DNA from: Pseudonocardia sp. MH-G8
GTDB taxonomy: Bacteria; Actinomycetota; Actinomycetes; Mycobacteriales; Pseudonocardiaceae
DNA length: 64,000 nucleotides
NCBI RefSeq assembly: GCF_002262885.1
Contig: NZ_NKYF01000027.1
Coordinates: 62,001 to 126,000, forward strand
Direction: 5' to 3'
The first letter of the stretch is position 1, and each line of letters starts with the position of its first letter. The notes below the pieces were generated by a model that saw nothing but the letters and a program-made list of their open reading frames with translations, did no database searches and had not been told where the DNA came from. Shown piece by piece: positions 49,300 through 57,353 of the stretch. Both the position numbers and the translations under genes were made by a program.

Positions 49300-50796
49300 A
49301 TGGCTGAACGGCTCGGAATGGTGATCGACGGCCGCCGCGTCACCGCGGCGGACGACCGTTGGCTCCCGGTCCGGAACCCGTCGACCGGTCAGGTGCTCGC
49401 CGAGGTGGCGGCCGGCTCGGGGCCGGAGATCGACATGGCCGTCGCCGCCGCGGCGGCCGAGGCACGAGACGGTGCATGGTCCCGGTTCTCGCCGATCGAA
49501 CGCTCGAAGGTGCTCAACCGGATCGCCGACCGCATCGAGGACAGCATCGCGGAGATCAGCGAACTCGAAGCCCGGAACAACGGGCGTCCGGTGGCCGAGA
49601 CCCGGGCGCAGATCGGTACGGTCCCCGACTTCTTCCGGTACAACGCGGCACTGGCGCTCTCGCTCCGCGGCGAGACCGTGCCGCTCGGCGACGGCTACTT
49701 CCAATACCTCCATCACGTCCCGATCGGCGTCGCCGCGGTGATGACGCCCTACAACCACCCGATGCTGATCGCCGCACGCGGTGTCGCGCCCGCGCTGGCG
49801 GCCGGCAATGCGGTCGTGCTCAAGCCCTCCGAGCTCACCCCGCTCACGTCGCTGATGCTCGCCGACCTCGCCTTCGACGCCGGCCTTCCCCCAGGCGCTC
49901 TCCACGTCGTGAACGGGAACGGACCGGAGGCGGGTGCCGCGCTCGTCGCTCACCCCGGCGTCGCGCGCGTCGAGTTCACCGGCGGCACCGAGACCGGGCG
50001 GCGGATCGTCACGACGGTCGCCGAACGCTTCGCCCGGTCCACCGCGGAACTCGGCGGCAAGTCCCCGGTGCTCGTGTTCGAGGACTCCGACCTCGCCGAC
50101 GCCGCGGCCGGGATCGCCTTCGCCGGGTTCGTCGCCAGCGGTCAGTCGTGCATCGCAGGCGCGCGGATCATCGTGCAGCGGGAACGCGTGGAGGAGCTCA
50201 CCGCGAGGCTGGTCAAGATCGTCGACGGTATCCGGCTCGGCGACCCGCTGGACCGGGCGACGCAGATGGGTCCCGTGATCTCCGCGGCGGCTCGCGAGCG
50301 GATCCTTGCCCACGTCGACCGTGCGGTCGGTGACGGTGCCACGGTGCTCACCGGGGGCAAGGCGGCCAGGATGGACGGCGAGCTGTCCGGCGGGTTCTTC
50401 CTGGAGCCCACGGTGCTGGGCGGCGTTACGGAGGACATGGCGATCTGCCAGGACGAGGTGTTCGGGCCGGTCGTCTCCATCGAAGCGTTCGACGACGAGG
50501 CCGACGCCGTCCGCAGGGCGAACGCCACGCAGTACGGCCTCGGCGCGGCCGTCTGGACCCGCGACGTCGGCCGTGCGCACCGCGTGTCGCAGGCGGTGCG
50601 GGCGGGGATGGTGTGGGTCAACGACCACCACCGGCTCTCACCCGCCATGCCGTGGGGCGGCTTCAAGGACTCCGGTCTCGGCAAGCAGGCCGGAGAGGAG
50701 TCGTTCCGCGGATTCCTGGACACGCAGAGCGTGATCATTCGAACGGCACCGGGGGCGCCGCAGTGGTTCACCACCGGCGACGACCGCCTGAACTGA
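49300..50796 (+). CDS. NAD(P)-dependent aldehyde dehydrogenase
   Basis: A complete 498-residue aldehyde dehydrogenase with TPYNHPMLIA, KPSELTPLT, FTGGTETGR, catalytic-base Glu in TAELGGKSP, nucleophile Cys284 in ASGQSCIAGARI, and DEVFGPVVSIEAFDDE. The NNGRPVAETRAQI segment ties it to the truncated copy at the left edge. AAAGGAA lies before the ATG. It lies 93 bp after the MFS gene and 28 bp before an amidohydrolase gene, in one probable operon. The substrate is unknown. Confidence 0.92.
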   Translation: MAERLGMVIDGRRVTAADDRWLPVRNPSTGQVLAEVAAGSGPEIDMAVAAAAAEARDGAWSRFSPIERSKVLNRIADRIEDSIAEISELEARNNGRPVAETRAQIGTVPDFFRYNAALALSLRGETVPLGDGYFQYLHHVPIGVAAVMTPYNHPMLIAARGVAPALAAGNAVVLKPSELTPLTSLMLADLAFDAGLPPGALHVVNGNGPEAGAALVAHPGVARVEFTGGTETGRRIVTTVAERFARSTAELGGKSPVLVFEDSDLADAAAGIAFAGFVASGQSCIAGARIIVQRERVEELTARLVKIVDGIRLGDPLDRATQMGPVISAAARERILAHVDRAVGDGATVLTGGKAARMDGELSGGFFLEPTVLGGVTEDMAICQDEVFGPVVSIEAFDDEADAVRRANATQYGLGAAVWTRDVGRAHRVSQAVRAGMVWVNDHHRLSPAMPWGGFKDSGLGKQAGEESFRGFLDTQSVIIRTAPGAPQWFTTGDDRLN

Positions 50797-50824
50797 CACC
50801 GCCTGAACACGAGGAGTACCTCCC

Positions 50825-51841
50825 ATGACCTCGATCGACTCCGCGACGCTGCGTTCGGGCAACGTCGACATCCACGCCCACCTGCTTCCGGCGGAGTGCT
50901 ACCGGATTCCCACCGCCGACGGGAGCGTCGACGTCGCGGAGATCGAAGGTGAGCTGCACCTCGGCTGTACCCCCATCGCCGTGTCCGGACCCCAGCTGTC
51001 CGACGTCTCCCTGCTGTTGCGCGACATGGACGAGCACGACATCGGCGTGCGGGTCGTGTCGGCACCCCCCTACGCGTTCGCAGTGGGTGCCGACGCCGCG
51101 CGCGCCGCCGAGTACGCGACGCACACGAACGACCGGTTGCTCGACCTGCTCGCGCCGTACCCGGATCGGCTGCTCCCACTGGGCGTCGTGCCCGTGCAGG
51201 ATGCGGACGCCGCTGCCGCCGAGATGCAACGGCTGGCGGCGGCAGGCGTCACGGGCATCGCCGTCCCACCGGTCGTCGGCGCTGCGGCGCTCGGCGACCA
51301 CGAGTTGCGGCACGTGCTGCACTCCGCGGCGGCCGCGGACCTGTGCGTCCTGGTCCACCCGATGCAGCAGCCCCGGCCCGGCTTCACGGCTCACTACCTC
51401 CAGAACCTGATCGGGAATCCGGTGGAGACGGCGTCCGCGATCGCCTCGATCGCGCTCGGTGGCCTGTTCGATATCCACCCGGATCTGCGGATCGCTTTCG
51501 TTCACGGCGCGGGCGCGGCACCCGCGTTGCTGGGCCGGTGGGACCACGGATGGCGGGAACGCGACGACGTGTCCGCCGACTGCGCCACCGTCCCGAGCGA
51601 GGTGGTCCGGTCGCACGTCTACGCCGACTCGCTGACCCACTCCGACGCCGCGGCGGATCTGCTGCAGAGCGTGCTCGACCCGGATCGGCTCCTGCTCGGC
51701 TCCGACTACCCGTTCGACATGGCTGACCCGGACCCGGTCGCTTCGGCGAGGTCCCGGGCGTTCGATCTCGACAGGCTGCGGGGCAACGCTCTCCGGTGGC
51801 TCGGCCTCACCCGCGAACCCCGGAGCGAGGGCACCACCTGA
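50825..51841 (+). CDS. Amidohydrolase family protein (ACMSD-like)
   Basis: A 338-residue Amidohydro_2 TIM-barrel, paralogous to the protein at 34634-35644. Metal-site motifs are NVDIHAHLLP (HxH near residues 16-18), VLVHPMQQPR, IAFVHGAGAAP and LGSDYPFDMADPDP with the catalytic Asp. GAGGAG lies about 9 nt before the ATG. It is last in the MFS-aldehyde dehydrogenase operon. Decarboxylation or hydrolysis of a ring-derived acid is the best guess. Confidence 0.86.
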   Translation: MTSIDSATLRSGNVDIHAHLLPAECYRIPTADGSVDVAEIEGELHLGCTPIAVSGPQLSDVSLLLRDMDEHDIGVRVVSAPPYAFAVGADAARAAEYATHTNDRLLDLLAPYPDRLLPLGVVPVQDADAAAAEMQRLAAAGVTGIAVPPVVGAAALGDHELRHVLHSAAAADLCVLVHPMQQPRPGFTAHYLQNLIGNPVETASAIASIALGGLFDIHPDLRIAFVHGAGAAPALLGRWDHGWRERDDVSADCATVPSEVVRSHVYADSLTHSDAAADLLQSVLDPDRLLLGSDYPFDMADPDPVASARSRAFDLDRLRGNALRWLGLTREPRSEGTT

Positions 51842-52016
51842 CCACGGGTTCGACGGATTCCACGCCGGTTTCGCGCCTGCCTCGGACTGCCGCAACTCGG
51901 ACGAACACGACGTCGCTACGCGAGGCGCTGGTGGCACGACGTCGCAGCCCACGAGGAACTGAGTTCACAGGTCGGTTACCTGAAGTGGTCCTCGACGGCG
52001 GCGCACGACGGGGAGC

Positions 52017-52037
52017 AACCTCCCGTGCGCGGAGGTT
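52017..52037. terminator. Hairpin between convergent transcription units
   Basis: AACCTCC and GGAGGTT form a perfect 7-bp stem with a 7-nt loop, about 176 bp after the amidohydrolase stop and 43 bp beyond the end of the convergent GntR remnant. Placement fits a terminator for either or both units. No U-tract follows, and the rest of the 238-bp gap shows nothing recognisable. Confidence 0.38.
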
Positions 52038-52079
52038 CCCTTCCGACGTCTCCGTGGGCCAGGGGCACCGGTCGCCCGA

Positions 52080-52663
52080 CTACGGCGACTGTGAGACGGC
52101 CCGGACGAAGCTCGACACGTGTTGGATGGCTATCTCCCTAGCGCCGTCCGCGTCGCGGTCCACGGCTCGAGCAGGGGGATGAGCTCGGAGACGTGGCTCG
52201 ACATCTCCGGCAGTCGGTCGGTCCAGAGGTGCCAGATGCGGATCGTGAGGTTGTAGTAGGGCTCGAGGGTGGTCCCGAGGTACGGGTTGTGCTCAACGTG
52301 GTAGATGGAGCGGTGCACGCGGCTGTCGAAGTCGATCTCCTCGATCGTCTCGTGACTGCGCTTCTTCGCCTCCGCGAGGAGCTGCTCGAACAGCGCGCGT
52401 TCGCCGCGTGACACACGTCGGGCGGTCTGGTACGCGACCTCGCCCTCGAGGTGGACTCGCACCTCGGTGAGCAGGGTGAGATCGGACAGCGCCACCTGGG
52501 TCGCGAAGATCCCCCGTCGCGGGTAGACGGTCACCAGCTGCTCGGCCTCGAGCCGCTTGATCGCTTCGCGTACAGGTGTTCGTCTCATCTGCAGCTTCTT
52601 GGCGAGCTGGTCCTCGTTGACGGGGGAGCCCGGCGTGATCTCCGTCGCTCGGCCTCGAATCAA
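52080..52663 (-). pseudogene. GntR/FCD regulator with a frameshift and shortened N-terminus
   Basis: The main frame encodes EDQLAKKLQMRRTPVREAIKRLEAEQLVTVYPRRGIFATQ, a clear GntR helix-turn-helix and wing, then an FCD domain. It stops at 52130 in ...LIPLLEPWTATRTALGR. From the base after LLE the next frame continues VDRDADGAREIAIQHVSSFVRAV to a stop at 52080, which is the expected last FCD helix. A loss of 1 nt near 52161-52166 therefore explains the break. The N-terminus also lacks the first helix of the winged-helix domain: a TGA in frame lies just upstream of the only start (TTG 52663). It may be a dying gene or a sequencing error at one site. It ends the Dpp/LacI/FAD operon. Confidence 0.65.
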
Positions 52664-52735
52664 CGGACGTCGACGGCACCTGCCGGGTCAACTCACATTC
52701 GAGTAGCCCGGCAGGTTGTCGTGCTCAAACGCCCA

Positions 52736-54127
52736 TCATGTTCCGCTGAGCTCGCTGACTTGCTCACCGAGGTAGGCGCCACCGATCAACAGCCTTCTCT
52801 GCAGTGCGCCGATGTCGATCTTGCGGGCTGTCACTGCCGCCTCCACCGCGAGCGCCGCGGCTGCGCCGGCCGCTTCGCCCATGGCGAAGGCCGGAGGCAT
52901 GACCCGGATCGCGGCCATCGCCTCGTGCGACGCGGAGGCGCAACGCCCTGCCACCAGCAGCTGGTCGATGTCGCGGGGGACCAGGCTCCGGTACGGGATC
53001 TCGTAGGCGTTTGCGGTGCCCCACTTCTCGTCGGAGCCGCCGCCGCTGCCCGCCGGGTCGTGGATGTCCACCGGGTAGGCGCACATCGCGATGACGTCAT
53101 CGAAGTGCCGACCGGTCTGGAGGTCCTCGAGGGTGAGCACGTACTCGCCGGTGACGCGGCGGGTCTCCCGGACGCCGACGGTGGCCGCCGTGTCCAGCAG
53201 CTCGCATTTCTCGAAACCGGGAAGCTCGGCCCGGAAGAAGTCCAGCAAGCGCAGCGCCTGCTCGCGGCCCTCGATCTCGGCGGCCGTCAGATCTGCGGTG
53301 CTCGTGCCGTCCTTCCCGAGTATGCGTGTGGTGTTGATGCGCCAGACCCCTGGTCGGAGGGTCTTGTACATGCCCACGCCCATCCGCGGCGCAGGGAAGC
53401 GTCCCGCCTCCCGGGCCGCCGCGACGATGGAGGCGAACGGGCGGAAGTCGTCCGTATGTGCGCGGACGTACCGCTCCACAGCCTCGTCGTCGATTCCGGA
53501 CACCCGGAAGAACAGGGTCATCGGCTGCACCAGGCCGTCGGAGTCCCGGCCCGAGACCGTGGCGGCCCCAGCCCGGTACGCGACGTCGCCGTCTGCCGAG
53601 CAGTCCACCACGACGGTGGCGCGCCGGGCGCGCAGCCCGTCCTTGTCTGCCGTGACCACCCCGCGCACCTGCCCGTCCTCCACGAGGGAGTCGCAGACGA
53701 AGGTGTGCAGCGCCAGCTCGACGCCTGCCTCGAGGCACATCCGGAGGGCGACCGTCTTCGCGGCCTCGGGCTCGAACGGGGTGACCTTGTCGTGGCCGTA
53801 CTCGATGAAACCCGCGTAGGCGTCGGCGGCGGAGGTACGGGATGGGTGCAGGGCCTGGCCCATGTCCTCCATCCGGCGGACGAACTCGTCGAAGACGCCG
53901 CGGATGAGCTGGGTCCGTCCGTCGAGGGAGAACGACGTCATGCACGGCCCGACGAGCCCGGCCGTGAGGTTGCCGCCCAGCGAGCCGTAGCGTTCCACCA
54001 GCACGGTCCGCGCACCGGCACGGGCTGCGCTCACGGCCGCGGCGATACCGGCTGGTCCTCCGCCCACCACGAGCACGTCGCTTTCGGACGCCGTGTGCAG
54101 CTCTGTCGTGTACTGCTGGGTCAGCAT
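52736..54127 (-). CDS. FAD-dependent oxidoreductase (FAD_oxidored family)
   Basis: A 463-residue flavoprotein. The dinucleotide motif is VLVVGGGPAGIAAAVSAARAG (about residues 18-38), followed by VERYGSLGGNLTAGLVG, the second nucleotide-contact element VVVDCSADGDVAYRAG, and the C-terminal FAD motif LLVAGRCASASHEAMAAIRVMPPAFAMGEAAG. This layout matches the PF12831-type oxidoreductases related to fumarate reductase/xanthan-lyase-associated proteins. It lies 97 bp after the LacI gene in the Dpp operon. An oxidation or dehydrogenation of the imported compound is inferred; the substrate is unknown. Confidence 0.85.
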   Translation of the reverse strand: MLTQQYTTELHTASESDVLVVGGGPAGIAAAVSAARAGARTVLVERYGSLGGNLTAGLVGPCMTSFSLDGRTQLIRGVFDEFVRRMEDMGQALHPSRTSAADAYAGFIEYGHDKVTPFEPEAAKTVALRMCLEAGVELALHTFVCDSLVEDGQVRGVVTADKDGLRARRATVVVDCSADGDVAYRAGAATVSGRDSDGLVQPMTLFFRVSGIDDEAVERYVRAHTDDFRPFASIVAAAREAGRFPAPRMGVGMYKTLRPGVWRINTTRILGKDGTSTADLTAAEIEGREQALRLLDFFRAELPGFEKCELLDTAATVGVRETRRVTGEYVLTLEDLQTGRHFDDVIAMCAYPVDIHDPAGSGGGSDEKWGTANAYEIPYRSLVPRDIDQLLVAGRCASASHEAMAAIRVMPPAFAMGEAAGAAAALAVEAAVTARKIDIGALQRRLLIGGAYLGEQVSELSGT

Positions 54128-54224
54128 TCTGGGCCTTCCGGGTAGGGCTGTCGGGACGTCGGAGCGACGCCGCGGAACGTCGTCGCAGGTCGGGCAGGTT
54201 GCTGAGATGGCCGGAGCGCTCGGG

Positions 54225-55286
54225 TCAACGTGGTGGGCCTGAGGTCACACCCTCCAGCGGCGAGCAGCTGAGCAGCCGCTGTCGTCGTGCAGCGGGCACC
54301 GGCGCCCCAGTCACGAGGTCGATCAGGAGCCGTACGGCCTGCCTGCCCATCTCCTGGCGCGGAACGCTGTATCCGGTCAGGACGGGGGCGCCGCACTCGT
54401 GGCCTACCTGCTCGCCTGTGAGCGCCAGCGAGAGGTCGTCGGGGAAACGCACCCCGGCGGTGGCCGCGGCGTTCTGCACCGCACGGGCCGCCGCCAGGTC
54501 GTCGGTGCCGCCCTCAGCGATCACGGCGGTGCGGCCGTCCTCGAGCCACGCCGTGACGGTCTCGGGCGTGATGTCGGAACCGTCGGTGCGCACGACGACG
54601 GCGTCGTCCGCGGCGAGGCCGAGTGCCTCGGCGCCGGTGGCGAAGCCGTGCTGGCGGTCGTCGGAAGCCACGGCGTCGTCGAGCTCGCGGACGTAGACGA
54701 AGCGCCGGTGTCCGAGGGTGTGCAGCCGGTGCACCAGCGTGGCGGTCGCCGTCACGTAGTCGGCGCCGACGTAGGGGAGACGAGGACCGAGCTCGTCGTG
54801 GCGGCCGACGTAGACCAGCGGGAAGCCGGAGTCCAGCAAGGACTCCACACCCTTCAAGGCGAAGCGGCGCCCGATGAGCAGTGCGCCGTCGGCCATCCGC
54901 AGACGGGGGAGCTCCACCGGACCGGCGCCCGGCTCGGCCGCGGAGCCGGTGAACAGCAGGAGGTCGTAGCCCTGGGCGGCCGTCTCCTCTTCCACACCGG
55001 CGAGGTAGGGGTAGTAGTTGTTCGACATCCCGAGCGGGAACGTCGCCATGAACGTGTGTACACCGAGCAGCCTGTTGCGGCCGCTGGCGAGGCTGAGCGC
55101 GGCGGGGTCCGCGACGTAGCTCAGCTCCTCCGCGGCGGCGAGGACGCGCTCCCGGGTGCTCTCCGCGATCGCGGCGCTCTCGGCCGCTCCGTTGAGCACC
55201 AGCGACACCGTGGTCTGGGAGACGCCAGCGAGCCGGGCGATGTCCGACTGGCGGATGCGCCCCCGCCCCGCCCGGTTGCCGCTCAT
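54225..55286 (-). CDS. LacI-family transcriptional regulator
   Basis: A 353-residue repressor-type protein with HTH and hinge IRQSDIARLAGVSQTTVSLVLNG and EELSYVADPAALSLASGR, then a periplasmic-binding-fold ligand domain (LLGVHTFMATFPLGMSNNYYPYL, GYSVPRQEMGRQAVRLL). The ATG overlaps the stop of the DppF-type gene (ATGA), so the repressor is made from the transport operon itself. A perfect palindrome TGAGCGCTCA overlaps the predicted start of that operon and carries the GAGCGCTC core known for LacI-type sites such as CelR boxes. Autoregulation is therefore likely. Confidence 0.88.
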   Translation of the reverse strand: MSGNRAGRGRIRQSDIARLAGVSQTTVSLVLNGAAESAAIAESTRERVLAAAEELSYVADPAALSLASGRNRLLGVHTFMATFPLGMSNNYYPYLAGVEEETAAQGYDLLLFTGSAAEPGAGPVELPRLRMADGALLIGRRFALKGVESLLDSGFPLVYVGRHDELGPRLPYVGADYVTATATLVHRLHTLGHRRFVYVRELDDAVASDDRQHGFATGAEALGLAADDAVVVRTDGSDITPETVTAWLEDGRTAVIAEGGTDDLAAARAVQNAAATAGVRFPDDLSLALTGEQVGHECGAPVLTGYSVPRQEMGRQAVRLLIDLVTGAPVPAARRQRLLSCSPLEGVTSGPPR

Positions 55287-56329
55287 CGGAGCCTGCCCAC
55301 TCTGGCCTCCGCCAGGACCTTCGGGCCCGGGTCCACAGCGAAGTGGCAGGCGCTCGGGTGGTCGCCGCGGACGACGAGCGTGGGCTCCTCCACGCTGCAA
55401 CGCTCCTCCGCGCGTGGGCAGCGCGTGCGGAACCGGCATCCGGTGGGCGGATCAGCGGGGGAGGGCAGGTCGCCCTCGAGGGGCAGCACCACGCGCCCCT
55501 CGTGCTCCCACGGTCTGACCACGGGTGCGGCGGACAGCAGGGCCTGCGTGTACGGGTGCCGCGGCCGATCGAACACCTCCGCGCGGGTGCCCGTCTCGAC
55601 GATCCGGCCGAGGTACATCACCGCCACTCGATCGCTGATGTGGCGGATCACGGCGAGGTCGTGGGAGATGAAGAGGTACGCGATGCCGAGGTCGCGCTGC
55701 AGCTGGGTGAGGAGGTTGAGAATCTGTCCCTGGATCGATACGTCGAGCGCGGAGACCGCCTCGTCGCAGATGAGCAGCCGTGGTCGCACGGCGAGAGCAC
55801 GGGCGATGCTGATCCGCTGGCGCTGGCCACCGGAGAACTGGTGGGGGTACCGAGTGGCGGCGGCCGGGTCGAGACCGACCTGGCGCAGTAGCCGGTGCAG
55901 CTCCGCCTCGCGGTCCCCCCGCGCCACCAGACCGGGGTGGACCTCCCACGCCTCGGTCACCAGCTCGCCGACCGTCATGCGGGGGTTGAGCGAGGCGAAC
56001 GGATCCTGGAAGACCATCTGGACGTCACGGCGGAAGGCGCGCCGCTCTGCACCGGCCAGCCGGAGCACGTCGCGGCCACCGAACGTGACGGAGCCTGCCG
56101 ACGCGCGGTTCAGCCCGACCAGCGTCCGGGCGAGCGTCGACTTGCCGCAGCCGGACTCTCCGACCAGTCCGAGGGTCTCGCCCTCGTGCAGGGCGATGCT
56201 GACACCGGCGACGGCCTGGACCTCTCCAGTGGTCCGACGCAGCAGGCCGGACCGGATGGGGAAAGAGGTATGCAGGTCACGCACGTCGAGCAGCGGCTCA
56301 GCCAGCCGGCTGGACGGGGACTCCGTCAC
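55283..56329 (-). CDS. Oligopeptide/nickel-type ABC importer ATPase (DppF/OppF type)
   Basis: A 348-residue ATPase with Walker A GESGCGKST, Q-loop MVFQDPFASLNPRMT, signature FSGGQRQRISIARAL, Walker B LLICDEAVSALDVSIQ (Ala-Val where EPTS is usual) and H-loop ISHDLAVI. The C-terminal oligopeptide-transport region carries the Cys cluster CRFRTRCPRAEERC that can hold an Fe-S cluster. GGAGG precedes the GTG start. Its start overlaps the DppD-type gene by 32 bp. Confidence 0.9.
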   Translation of the reverse strand: MTESPSSRLAEPLLDVRDLHTSFPIRSGLLRRTTGEVQAVAGVSIALHEGETLGLVGESGCGKSTLARTLVGLNRASAGSVTFGGRDVLRLAGAERRAFRRDVQMVFQDPFASLNPRMTVGELVTEAWEVHPGLVARGDREAELHRLLRQVGLDPAAATRYPHQFSGGQRQRISIARALAVRPRLLICDEAVSALDVSIQGQILNLLTQLQRDLGIAYLFISHDLAVIRHISDRVAVMYLGRIVETGTRAEVFDRPRHPYTQALLSAAPVVRPWEHEGRVVLPLEGDLPSPADPPTGCRFRTRCPRAEERCSVEEPTLVVRGDHPSACHFAVDPGPKVLAEARVGRLR

Positions 56330-57353
56330 GCTGCACCTCCTCCGCGTAGTGGCAGGCGCTCAGCCGGTCGGGCCCGACGGGCTGGAGCGGGGGGATCTCC
56401 GTTCGGCACCGGTCCGCGGCCAGCGGGCAGCGGGGGTGGAAGGCGCATCCGGTTGGAAGGTCCGCCGGACTGGGCGGGGCACCGGGGATGGGGACGAGCG
56501 GGGCGTCGCCCTCGGCTTCTGGTACCGACCGCATGAGGCCCACCGTGTAGGGGTGTGCCGGTCGGTCGTACACCGGCCGGAGCGGGCCGGACTCGATCAC
56601 CCGTCCGCCGTACATCACGACAACGCGGTCCGCGGCTCCCGCCACCACCCCGAGATCGTGCGAGATCAGGACCAGCCCGACGCCGCGGCTCTGCTGCAGC
56701 TCCCGCAGCAACGACATGATCTGTTGCTGGACTGTCACGTCGAGCGCGGTGGTCGGCTCGTCGGCGATGACCAGGTCCGGATCGAGCGCCAGCGCCATGG
56801 CGATGACGGCGCGTTGCCTCATCCCGCCCGAGAACTGGTGCGGGTAGTCGTCGACGCGCCGTTCCGCGTCCGGGATGCGTACGAGCCGCATCATGTCGAT
56901 CGCCTTCGCGCGGGCGGCCCGTCGCGAGAGCCGTCGGCGGCGGCGGGCCGCCTCCCCGATCTGGTCGCCCACGGTCATGACCGGGTTGAGCGCGCTCTGC
57001 GGGTCCTGGAACACCATCGCCAACCGTTCGCCGCGAAGCTCCCGGAGCTGCCTCTCGTCCAGCGCGGTCAGGTCTGTTCCGCGGAATCGGACGGAGCCGG
57101 AGACGATCCGTCCCGCCGGCCGGGGGAGTAGCCCGAGGACCGCCAGCGACGTGACCGACTTCCCGCTCCCGGACTCGCCCAGCACCGCGAGGGTCTCGCC
57201 CTCCCGGAGGGCGAACGACACGTCGTCGACGACGCGCACCGTTCCATCCCGGGTCTGGAACTCCACGCTGAGGCCGTCCACTTCGAGCAGGTGGGCGGGT
57301 CGCTCGTCGTGGGGCAGGACGGCGGCGGCACCCGTCGATGGGTCAGACCGCAC
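56298..57353 (-). CDS. Oligopeptide/nickel-type ABC importer ATPase (DppD/OppD type)
   Basis: A 351-residue ATPase with Walker A GESGSGKS, Q-loop MVFQDPQSALNPVMT, signature FSGGMRQRAVIAMAL, Walker B LVIADEPTTALDVTVQ and H-loop ISHDLGVV. The C-terminal Cys motif CAFHPRCPLAADRC is present. The GTG start overlaps the end of the receptor gene by 11 bp, giving coupled translation. It pairs with the DppF-type ATPase. Confidence 0.9.
   Translation of the reverse strand: MRSDPSTGAAAVLPHDERPAHLLEVDGLSVEFQTRDGTVRVVDDVSFALREGETLAVLGESGSGKSVTSLAVLGLLPRPAGRIVSGSVRFRGTDLTALDERQLRELRGERLAMVFQDPQSALNPVMTVGDQIGEAARRRRRLSRRAARAKAIDMMRLVRIPDAERRVDDYPHQFSGGMRQRAVIAMALALDPDLVIADEPTTALDVTVQQQIMSLLRELQQSRGVGLVLISHDLGVVAGAADRVVVMYGGRVIESGPLRPVYDRPAHPYTVGLMRSVPEAEGDAPLVPIPGAPPSPADLPTGCAFHPRCPLAADRCRTEIPPLQPVGPDRLSACHYAEEVQRDGVPVQPAG

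Noticed and set aside
47857..50631. Long leftward open frame of more than 900 codons opposite the MFS and aldehyde dehydrogenase genes
   Set aside because: Antisense shadow of two well-supported genes; the composition is dominated by Asp, His, Arg and Glu with no domain.
51796..52182. Rightward frame of 128 codons after the second amidohydrolase gene
   Set aside because: Starts inside the preceding gene, has no ribosome site or recognisable motif, and overlaps the GntR remnant on the other strand.
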